Source: Stercorarius parasiticus (lineage: Eukaryota > Chordata > Aves > Charadriiformes > Stercorariidae). From it: a stretch of DNA of 64,000 nucleotides. Both the position numbers and the translations under genes were made by a program. This document shows, in pieces, positions 35,901 to 47,900 of this stretch. The notes under the pieces were generated by a model, which worked only from the letters and a program-made list of their open reading frames with translations, made no database searches and was not told the origin of the DNA. How positions within the stretch are numbered: position 1 is the stretch's first letter; every line of letters begins with the position of its first letter. The DNA lies in contig VWZL01004595.1 in assembly GCA_013396915.1 (NCBI GenBank), positions 248,286 through 312,285 on the forward strand, read 5' to 3'.

Positions 35901-38900
35901 CAGTCTCAGAGTTTGCCGATTCTTCTGCCTTGGGCTTTAAAGAGCTAAAGTACTATAAGGATAGGAGTATCAGTATAGAGGCTGTTGAAACAAAACTTGA
36001 GAGAAGTCAATTTGTGGTCTGCAACTAAATACAATTTAACATAAAAGTGAAAATATTGCGGTCAGACACTGTTGGATAATTTAGAAGATTTCCAGTTAGT
36101 AGGAAAATAGTATTATATCTGCCTTGTGCCTTTGATATCTCTTAAAGTTCCTTAACTTATAATATCCTGGGAAATTTCAGGAATGGAACACAAATTGTTG
36201 TTTAATATATTTGTAATTTGGATACATGCTTAGAAACTAGCTGTACCAGCTGGACACACTGAAGGAGAGATGTGATTCTTCTTCACAGTATTCGACAGAA
36301 GAAAATGAATTTAGCTATCAAGCACTTAGCTCTAGTAGCATGCAAGTTCATTTTCCGTCACCTCTCCATGTAGTTAGGTGTCTTAAATCAAAATATTTCT
36401 TGAAGGAAGAGAGTATACGCATATACCTTTGCTAAAACATATTAGTAACTTTAATATAAGACAATTCTTTTTCCCAGTCTGCTTCCATTGTAAATTCTTA
36501 AAATTTCCACAAGGTAATATTTCCTACTAATTCACCACCATATAGTTTGGAAACTTGTAAACTAAGAAATGAAAGAGAAACGCTGGGTTTATGGTTTTTT
36601 AGAGAAGATCACAGGGAGCAGTGGATTTTCCACCTCTGACTGTCTTCAAATCAAAGTGCCAAATTACTCCATTCTGTTCAAATTAAGGCAGAAGAAGAGT
36701 TGGAGTGAATGCGGAGGTGTAATTATCTGAGCAATCCCATCAGACAACTATGGTATCAGCCTGTTTCAAAGGAATTAGGGTGATGCTAGAGCAGCGACAC
36801 TGAGAAAACCTACATGGAACTTTGTGGCAAACGTGACATTAAAAAATTGATAAACATCAAAATAAAACTGTAGCCCAAATTGCTACCTGAACTGCAGGTG
36901 CATGCACATTTCCAGGGCTGCTCATGTTTTCTGCATGCATACAGTGTTGCGGCCTCGCTCACAGAATACAAGAATGAATGACAACGTGGTCCAAACTCAG
37001 CAGTGCTTTAAGTGATGGTTAAGTCCTGCCTCAATTCCAGCTACTTTGCCTTGCGAATGACCTCCATGCTCAGGCCCATTTCCATGCTGATTGATGGTGC
37101 AGTCTACCGAAGGCAGACGCACTTACTGTACTAAATATGAGCAGTGCATCATCTGTCCTTCTGCGGTCCTCGTCATCACCAGTGGGGCACTGGCAGTTCC
37201 ACACCATGCACATTTGTAGTCAGTGTAGTGATTTCACAGACCTATTGATTTTTCTCTGGGTTTATGATGAAGATGGGGTTTGAATTTCACTCAGAATGGG
37301 AATGACCTTGTCAGCCAGACTTGTTCTGCCTGCCACCACTGCCTTCCAGCCTCTGCTTTACCCCACAGCCAAAGCCATGGCTGGTACCTGCTCATGGAGG
37401 TCCTTCCCTGTTCAGTTACACAACCAACCAGTATGTATGGACTAGGTTGTCTTGGAGCAAGCACCTTGTATTGCATGCAGACAATGTGCAGGATAACAAA
37501 GGCATGTAGGCAGAGAAAAAATTAACGGGAGTGGCCTTTATTTGGTTGCAAATTGTTCCCTGCAGTGCATAGACCTCCCTGCCCTGTCCTCAGCTGTCCC
37601 TCAACCCCGTTCTCCAGCCCCAGGGCCCATACAAGTACATTGCACAGGTGCACTGGTGACATGCAGCCTGCAAGCAACCAGCTGGTGCCCAGGTCATGGT
37701 GTGGCTAACCAAATCTAGGAGTTTCTCAGAAACACAATTCAGATTGATCTGATTCTTCCTTGAGTAGCAGTCACACCTCAACCGGCAAAGGCCCCCACCC
37801 GCTCGCTTGCCCGGCCAGGCAGTCCTTAGCCAGCTGCCCTATTTTTTGACATAGTTTAGTCCATGCCTTGCATTTGTCTCAGATCATGATCCACTTCCCA
37901 GCAGGAATGACCCTGTGTTCCCCTGCCCCATTTTTATGACATGTGCAAATGGCAAATGAGTAAGGAAGGTCCCTCGCTGTGGGCTGAAGGTGAGAACCAC
38001 AGGGTTGTGTGTGGTGGCAAGTCAGAGGTGAAGCACTTTGGACAGCCTTGCTAGAAATGTGTCTCCTGTCCTTGTGGACACAGAGGTATCGTGCTGCAGG
38101 GTTTCACACAGGCACAGAATGGTTGAGGTTGGAAGGGACCTCTGGAAGGTTATCTTGTCCAACCACCTTGCTCAAGCAGGGCAACCCACAGCAGGTTGTC
38201 TAGGACTGTGTCCAGGTGGCTGTTGGATAACTCCCAGGATGGAGATATTCCCTGAGTTCTGTGCAGCGTGGGCACCCCAGGGGCCATCTGGGAACAAACA
38301 GAGACCTGCACTGTGGATACAGACAAAAGCCTAACATCTTCACCGTGACCTGGCAGAGCAGTGACAACAGGCAGCAAACCCACACTGATGCCCTCTCTGA
38401 CTGCCAGTTCTTCCCAAGTTGGAGATAATTCAAAGAAGAAGGATCAATGGCAGGTGAGATTTTGCAGAAAGTGTAGTTTGGGAAAATATTTTCCCATATC
38501 TAATAGCAGATTTAATAGCGTTCAGTAATGCAACCTAGAAAAATAATAAACAGTGTGCTACTTTTTTTAAAGCATTTTCTCAGATTTGAGCATAGGATGC
38601 CTGGAGTTTCAGATGTGTTACAGCTTCTGCCGGCCTCATAACCTCACAGCGGAATGCAGAACAGTCTGTTTATTTGTCAGTTCCAAAAAAACCATCCAAT
38701 TAGTTCGAGGGTGGAGAGATTTGAATGATGACCCTGGTTTTCTGTTCTTTGTGAGTCTCTGTATTTGAAGCTTCGGTACTTAGATGGGTGTGAGGAAAAA
38801 ATAGGTGTTGAAAGCCTAATTCAGGGAGCCAGGATAAGACTTGACGCTCTCCCACAGATAAATTTATACAGCCGTGTTATACAGGTCAATTGTGCTTGAA

Positions 38901-41900
38901 TTTGATTGTGGTTTTTAAAGAGTTGTATAGAGTTAAATATTATTTGGACCAAGATTTATGAGAAGGATTCTTTAGTAGTCTGGCTAGTGCATTTGTGCTT
39001 AATGTGGAGAGTTTAGATAAATCAAGTCTTTAATCAGTCTGGTTTTTATTCCCCTCTTCGACAAAGTGGAAGAGCTGCAACAGAAGGGACTCAGCCCCTT
39101 TGGGAAGCCGTTTGACCTTCTAGGAGACATGTGCTCCCTAACCCCAACCTTCTCCACCAAGAACTATAGGGGAGCAAACTGTGGCCCATCATCTGCCTAG
39201 TGAGCGGCTGGGGAACCTGGCGAACTGGGGGAAGGAGTGCCATTTTCTTTCAGCTTCTGATGGAAAGTTTTATCTTGGATTTCAAAGAAATCCGTGACAA
39301 AACTGGTATTTTCCCTGCAAGGTTTGACCTCAGTGATTTTGATGTTTCAATAAAGACTTGGTTTGTCAAAAAAGCTCAAAACCGAACCCTCACTATGTAC
39401 ACTCATAAGGTGGGCACCCAGGAAATAAGAAGTGTCTGTTCTAGGGAAGAATGGTAATAGAACTTCTCCTTTAGGTTTCAGGCAGTGCAGTCTGGACTTC
39501 ATTTTCTTCTTATCCTCTCCTTGGGTCAATGAAAAAAATGAAGAAACCATTTAAACAATAAAAATGAAATATCTATCAGCAATAATGACTGAGGAACATA
39601 GATAGTTCTCTGGGGTTTATCACTGATTTGTAGAAAGTGGCATGAAAGCACTGGTGAGCACAGCACAGAAAAAAATCACTCCATTAGGTTTTTCAGTGGG
39701 TCACCACTTTTTAAAAACACATGCATGGAAGTAATGAGTAAAGACTTCAGCCTTATCAATGGTGGGCTTTGCTCTTGAAAAAATTAAGGCAACTGAGCCT
39801 GTTGGAAACACAGCTGGGTCACACAGCTGGGCTTGGAGAAGGGTAAAGTGCTGCCAGGTGGGATTGTAGAAGTGTCAGAGAGGAGTGCAAGACAGTCACA
39901 ACTTGATTAAAGAACATTTCTCTGAATTATCTATAATGGCAAGTAATAAAAAAATAAAAATGCTGAAGTAGATATTGATTTTGACATTTGCTGGCAAAGC
40001 CAGTATACAGCAAACCTCTAATTTGCATGTTTGTGTATGTTGTGCAGGTCCCTTAAAATGGCTCAAGAAACTTTTGAGGCATTCAGGATCTGAAAAAGAA
40101 AAAAAACACAAGGATTGAAAGATGGATAAGAATAACAGAGATAATAGGACAGAAGATTTGCTAAAACTCAACAACTAATAGGTAGCTTACTTTGGCAATG
40201 AAGCCAGCACTTGCTAGATGATATTTCTGGATATTGTCTGAGTGTTTGTAAAATAAATATAATTAGATACTTTCCAGAGGGTGGCTCATTCTCTTTAAAA
40301 CATACATGGAGCTTCCTATATCTTTATCCACGTCTTTGCCTCACAGACTTGTAAAATAGTCCAGGGTTTAGTGCACTAATGCAGGATCCGGAAGAACTGA
40401 ATTATTAATTCCTTTTTCTGCAGCTATTCAAAACAGCATCGCATAAGTAAGGGTTATAGTTGAAGTCACTGAAGTCACTGAAGCTGTTTCAAAAAAGGGT
40501 TCAGGAATCAGCCAGAGGGGAAAAAAAAAGGCAGGAGTGAGCCTTGCTCTGTAGCCTGGTGGGTGACTGGGTTCTGGGCTCTGTTCCCCACGGCTTATTC
40601 AGTGAAAAGTAATAGTCTTTGGCAATGTACCCTTGTACTCCTCCTTCCTGGAAAAGTGTCCTTACTGTTAGACTTCTCTTCCATAAGAAGAGCGGGAGGT
40701 CAATGTCCCACATCCCCCAGTGGGCTGGCCAGTCCCGGTCCAAGTTCACCCTGTGAGTTGTTCAGGAGAAAACCTAGCTTTTGCCTTCTTAATAAAAGCA
40801 GAAGCACTTCTAGGAATGCAGAGATACAGCATATTGGGCCCCTGAAAAATTGCCAAATAAAAAATAATGGGCTCTGTGGAGTTTAGACTTACCTAGTGTT
40901 AGGAGGTAAACAAACAAGTTGTTTGGGGATTATGATGGAAAGCTTAGGTTTCTGCCTACATAAGCCCTACTTGAGATTGTTTATTTTGCTTCCCATGCCT
41001 AGGCACTCAGGAGACCCAATCCTGTAAGTACTCAGTCTATATAACCCTGTTGTTGAATCTTTCAAAGGGCCAGATTTTTAAAGCTGCAGATAGGTAGTCA
41101 GGGGAACTTAGTCACCCACCTTGCATTAAAATAATGAGTATATGTGTATCAAGATGACTAAGAGCTGGTTTGTGTTCAGCAAGCAGAAGTCAACAAACCA
41201 ATCTCATTTCATTCTGCAACATGCTAAGAGGCTACGTAGAAAGAAATATTATGGGTGGTATGGCTTAGGTTTAGTGACATTGTGCTGCATGATATTTCTA
41301 TAAGCAAGCTAGGGAAACATGGTCTACATGAAACTGTCATCAGGTGAGTTTGTAATGACTGTTACACTGGAGGGATATGTTAAGAAAGGTACTGGGTGCA
41401 GCATTGCTCTTATTTTAATTCCTGAATGGGTAAGTAGGCAGAGGGTCTGTATTGCTAGATGTTGGAGAGCAGAATGGGGCTGCAAGTACCCTGGATATTG
41501 TCAAAGTCATAGTTGTGGGATTTAACAGTTGGAAAAGGGTTTGGAAAAATACGATGCAAGTCATCAAGGTAAATGTGAAATCCTCTGTTTAAATAAGAAT
41601 AACCAAGTGCACCAATATTGCTTGGGTGATGACTGACTGGGCAGCAGAACTACAGAGAAGCAGCTGTATGATGGTGAATCACAGGCTGAATGTATGTTTA
41701 CACTTTCATACTGGTGAATATATGAAGGCAAATACTTTAATGAAACGGTTAAACAAGAGTAATGCTGGAAAACAGAAGTAGTTCTTTCTATTTACTTGGT
41801 GTTGACAAATCCTAACCTGAAAGGCTGTGTTGTGTTTTGGGTACAGCACTTCCAGGAAGATGTGGGCTACCTGGAGATTTACAAGAAAGATCACAGGTCT

Positions 41901-44900
41901 GGAAAATGTGTGCTACCAGGAAATATTAAAACACTTGACAAGGGGGTGCCAGGGGAAAGAGAAGTGAGATGATAAAGTATAACAGTCTTCAGATATCAGA
42001 CAAGTAGCTCTGAGGAAGGAAGTCAACCTTTGTTCTTTTTTTTCCCGCCTCGTCTTTTATTATTTTTATTCAATCTCAGCAAAAAGCCAGAACAAGATTT
42101 TTAGTTGTAAGGAAAGTGAGGCACTGGGGGATGTTATCCAAGGAGGTTATGCAAGTTCATGATCAAAGGATAGGCCTGTGTTTGGGGATAAATTTCATCC
42201 ATCCTTTCTTTGTGCAGAGATAAATTAGATGAACTCCCAAGATTCCTGCTATCTCTATACTCTGTCATTGCTATTTATTTACTTTTTGAGATTTCCAAGA
42301 CATTGTTAACACACATAAATACATGCATATATTTTTCTATATATATCTCTCTACGTGTGCATTCCGTTGCTTCAGGCTATGTTGCCCAATGTTGTCAGCA
42401 GCAGTGTGTAACCTGAAATCAGGTGTATCCAAAACAGGATCCCCCACTTCAGGAATATAAATATGTTATGCTTATAAATACGTAAAGGGTGGGTGTCGGG
42501 AGGATGGGGCCAGGCTCTTTTCAGTGGTGCCCGGTGACAGGACAAGAGGTAACAGGCACAAACTTGAGCATAGGAAGTTCCACCTAAAAATGAGGAGGAA
42601 CTTCTTTACCCTGAGGGTGGCAGAGCACTGGCACAGGCTGCCCAGAGAGGTGGTGGAGTCTCCGTCTCTGGAGACATTCAAAACACGTCTGGATGCGTTC
42701 CTGTGCAACCTGCTCTGGGTGACCCTCCTCTGGCAGGGGGTTGCACTAGCTGATCTCCAGAGGTCCCTTCCAACCCAACCATTCTATGGTTCTGTGATAC
42801 TGTGAAGCTAACCAAGCTTACGCCTGATCAGCACGAGGAAGTGAATTACTCAGGAGCACTGATGGAAACAAGTATTTGTGTAAAGTCATGTAAGCCAATA
42901 CCCTGGGCTGTATAAATCTCCCCTAGAAAAGAGAGGGAGGGTGAGCAACCATCCACATCTCCTCATAAAAAAAAAAAGACAACACATGACCCAGCCAAAA
43001 CAGAAAGCAGGGTTTCAGACACCCGTGGAAGGTATCATACCACTAGAAGTTTATACCTGCTGTTTCTGTCCAATATTTCCCTTCAGTAAGGGATTCGTTA
43101 TCTTCATCTCTGTCCTCTGTGGCCCTGCTTTCATCCCATGGTACCCTGACTCCGCTGGAGCGCTGGTGTGAGTAAAGGCCTTCGGGGTTAAGGCTATCGT
43201 TTCCCCACAGAAAAGGGACAAAGCACTGAAAGCCTGTCTCAGTAGCGGTGTTATGGATTGAACTTGGCCAGCTTTTCTGCTTAAGTTGTAAAAATAACTT
43301 GAAATATCTTTCCCTATGGGGCTATATATTCTTCTGCAGTTCAGCAAGGTACTTCTGGCAAGCTTTTTCTCTTTCATCTCAAAATGATGGAGTAGAGTAT
43401 TATAAAATCTGGTTTAGTATTCGTCTTTTGTCTTGTTTGCTGTTAATGAAGTTGTGGACTTTTAACTTCCAGTAATTGGTGTTGTGGTTAACATTTGGGT
43501 AATCAGGAAAGACCATAGGAACATACCAGTGTTGATAGTCACACCATGAAAGACAGAGGCAAGAGGAACCACAATAATCAGATACCATGCTTGCAAATGA
43601 CTGCTAAATTGATGAAGAACTTTTTTTACAGTTCTCTTTCTGGACAGCTTTCTGGTTTACTTCTTGTTTGTTTATTTTTAATGCTTGCCATTATTTTTCT
43701 TTCCATAAGTTTTCAAAATGAAAATAAGCAGATGACAAAGTTAAGCATCATTTTCCAGAGATGAACAAGTGGGCTAGCTAAACTTAGGAAAAAACATTAA
43801 ATAATGAGTTCAGGGTGACAGATGAAAACAGAAAGGAGAAACATACTATGTATGGTCTTGTATATATGTATACATGTAAATTTTAGTTTGTGTGTGATGC
43901 AGTCGGCAGGTAATGTCAACTGCAGAAACTCACTGTCATGAGGATTGCATCTATTGTGTTAATGCTCAGTCTTTTAATTGGTGTCGGTCTGGATCAAACT
44001 GTGTTGTAACACCACCATTTTCAATTGAGCTGCACCTCAAGTACTGTGTTCAGTTTTGGGCCCCTCAGGACAGGAGGGACACTGAGGTGCTGGAGTGGGT
44101 CCAGGGAAGGGCAATGAAGCTGGTGAGAGGCCTGGAGGAGCGGCTGAGGGAGCTGGGGTTGTTCAGCCTGGAGAAAAGGAGGCTGAGGGGAGACCTTCTC
44201 GCTCTCTACAACTACCTGAAAGGAGAGTGTAGAGAGGAGGGGTCAGTCACTTCTCCCAAGTAACAAGTGATAGGACAAGAGGAAACGACCTCAAGTTGTG
44301 CCAGGGGAGGTTTAGACTGGATATTAGGAAAAATTTCTTCACTGAAAGGGTTGTCAAGCACTGGAACAGGCTGCCCAGGGCAGTGGTTGAGTCACCATCC
44401 CTGGAGGTATTTAAAAGATGGGTAGATGTGGTGCTTAAAAACGTAGTTTAGTGGTGGACTTGGCAGTGCTAGGTTAATGTTTGGACTTGATGATCTTAAA
44501 GGTGCTTTTCAACGTAAATGATTCTGATTTAGACAAGGAGGAATTTGATACTCCTGAATTATAAAGAGAAGTTAGTTATTTTAATTCCCTGGTGCTACTT
44601 AAAGTAGTAATGACATAGAAGATGTCATTATGTGACATTCAGTGCATGCCCCTTTGTTTTTGTACAGAAGAAAACAAGAAAAAAACCCCGTGTGAAGGAT
44701 GGCATTTGAGGTACTAGACGGCTGTATGTTGTACAAGCTCTTCACACCAGAGATTTAGCAAAGGGCAATATTCTATCATATGCTAATACAAGTCTAAATA
44801 GAAAATGTGCTTGCTTTTTCCTTTATTTAAAAAATGTACTGCAATCCTCTTATGGTAATAGTAATTCCTGCAAAGCTTTCCATGTTCAAATAGCTTATGT

Positions 44901-47900
44901 TCGTGATTGGCACCTTAGAAATCTGAGAAGTTAAGTGAGTAAGTGAATAGACACAACACAGTTTGCAAATATTAATCCCCCAACAGCTGTGGGCAGGCAG
45001 TGTGGGAGGATAGCTCTCTTTACCAGTGCAGGAACCATGGTGTTGGAGCAGTTGTTTCCTTTCCACAGAAAACATCTCATCACGGCAGAATCTACCATCG
45101 CCTCCACGGCAGGGATGCCGTTGACACGCACTAGTGGATGATTCTCTCTCAGCAGATGGTAGCCCCTGGACTAAAGCATTTTGGATTTCAGCAGAAATAA
45201 CTTCCTACTTCACCTTTGCCTCATGCCCATTTTGTTTCCAGCCTCGGGTCAGGAAGCTGAGTGGAAACAGCTATCGATGTAACACAACACTTTCTTCAAA
45301 CTGCTGTTTCTGCCCCAGCTTTTCATTGAATTAATTTTCATCCCAAGAAGCAAGTGTTAAACTGCAGCCCCACAAAACGCTGTGGGAGAAGGTCAGCAGG
45401 CAGCTGAGATCTGTCTCTGTATTTCTCCTTCTATTCTGCCTCTGCATTCAGGCAGAAAGCCACTAAGGTTTGGTACCTGTAAGTGTCCCAGCTCAGGTCC
45501 TCTAGCCTGATCTTCTGTCTCTCCTTGCATAAAATAGCATTTTCACCTGTAAGAGCTTTTCCTCCAGGTCACATGGGAAAAATAAGACTGTTTTCATCAT
45601 CAAACCAGACTGGTGCAAGACAACCCACATCCTTGGAACTTCTGTATTCCTCTCTTGTTTTCCAGGAAAGAAAAATAAAAGCATTTGTCTTCAAGAAGTA
45701 ACTCTTGCCATTTCTGCCTAAAAATCCCTTGTATTAGTGTTAGCAACCAGAACACCATAGTCTGTCTCCATTGTAGGATCACTAGCAATCACTTATCAAA
45801 AAACATCATTCATATTTTGTTCATTGGACATCATCTTTAGGCAGTAGAACACAAGGAGAGTGGTCTGATAATATATCAATCAGATTGCAATCACCACGGT
45901 TATCACTTCTTCTATGTAAACTCACACTATGTGGTGTGACATGCACCAAATTCTGTATCTCCCAAGTCCTCCTTGCAAGATATTCTTGATGAAGTTTTGG
46001 GGTGTTTCAAGACACAAGTCATGGGTAGACCATCTCCTTTCTAGCTATTTATGCCTTTAAAGACTGTGGTATCTGATTCTTGTCTTGTCTTGTGCCAAGG
46101 TATCCTGTAGTGAGTATCAAATAGGGCTTTTGTGCCAGAGGAAAACTCACAACAGACTAAGGCTCTCCTGCAGTCACAGACACATATGCCTGGAATATGT
46201 AAGTTAAGGTCCCTTCTTCAGTGAAGTATTTAATTCTATGTAGAAACTGGCAGACATCAAGAGAGCCCAGTACAGAATACTAAATAGCTTTACAGTTAAA
46301 ACTCATGTATAGGTTGGGTGTTCAACTACATGCTCTGAATAGGCAAAATCCCCTTTTCCAACATCCCCAGGGATCAGCTCTAATTACTAGCTCATTAATT
46401 GTTCTGGTCAGGTCTGTCCCTCTTTGTAAATGGAAGTTCAAGGAGGATTTCTAGCAGGAGGAGATCCTCCCCTGCTGGAAATGTAGACACATCTCCAGCC
46501 ATTCAGACCTTCAAAACCTTCCACTTCCCCAGAGGGTTTTAATCCTTTTTTCACTTCTGTCAGTTTGGGTGATTGTCAGCTGACAGAGAATTTATCATAG
46601 AGTCATAGAATGGTTTGGGTTGGAAGGAACCTTTAGGGATCATCTAGTTCCAACCCCTCTGCCATGGGCAGGGACACCTCCCACTAGACCAGGCTGCTCA
46701 AAGCCCCATGCAACCTGGCCTTGGACACCTCCAGGGATGGGGTCTCTGCCATCTAGTTCATGGGCTGAGCTCGGTCCCTCCTCAGCTGCCTTGCCGGTTT
46801 TGCTGAAGGAGGGCCTCTCTCTATTTTTCACATTTCGGATCCCATGCTGAATAGAGAGGTTCTGCTGTGATTGGGGAAAACAAAAAAAAAAAGGTTCATT
46901 GCAATATTGTCATTTAAACTTTTCAGTATTTTAAAGACATTTGAACATTTGAAATATACTCTGGTGTCTCAAGCACTGCATAAAAACTCTGTTCCCTGAA
47001 GAGGCCAAATAGTAATTCCAAACGCTGTGCAAGTAGGGTCTGGGACTTTGTAGTCGCTCTAGTTTTTATGTGCGTGTGATTGAAGAAAGAGTCTCCCAGC
47101 TCCCCCTTGTGTGGATGCTCTACTCCTGCTACGCCAAGCAGAAAACAAATGTGATTTGTGCTGCTTTTGATCAGACATTTCTACAATGCTTTGCTCCTGG
47201 AAAGCAGAATAATACTGTCACAAATTTTAAATTAACAAAATATGCCTAGAAGGGATTGGTAGCTCTTGTTCGTCTGATTAATGTCAGACTTGTAAAGTCT
47301 GCTCTCCAACAAAAAGGGCAGCAAATGCTCAAGTGAGAGATGGTAACAACAGAGACTCACCATTTTAGTGGATCTTTTGTGCTTTAGTTATAATCTCTTA
47401 ATGCAGAGCACTCAGGACCAAGTCACAAAATCAACCAGCATCAGGGGAGTTGAATTAGGTTGTGTCTGTGTTCACTTCTAATTAGATTTGAAATGGCTAT
47501 CCCACTGTAGTGCAGCAAGCAACCAAGTCAGTACCTTCCCCTCAGGCCTTATTACTGACAACAACCTTAGCCTAGATCTGCATATTCAGCAGCTGGGTGG
47601 ATAGGTGTTATGTATTGGGAAATACAGGCAGGATTTGAAAAACATGGGGTATCTTTTGTACAACTCCATTTTCACTGTCTAATTGGGGGAAGGGGGGACT
47701 TTCCTTTCTAAAGTGTCCAGATTCTGGCGGGAGTTCTTTGATGCAGCTTTTGTCTAACAGGTATAATGTTATGATAATATTTTGCTGCTCAACAGTGGAA
47801 TCAAAGCAGCACTGGTAGCAAGTACATTCTGTGCCACCTGATGTATTTTTATGGGTTTATTTTTCCCTTATGTACATTTCTATTCCTTCAAGATGTGCTC

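Noticed and set aside
40459..40483. Short tandem GAAGTCACT repeat
   Set aside because: Only about two and a half copies of a 9-bp unit; too small to be meaningful.
43913..44263. 116-codon + strand ORF
   Set aside because: Its second half is the end of CR1 ORF2 and the first half is unrelated intron.
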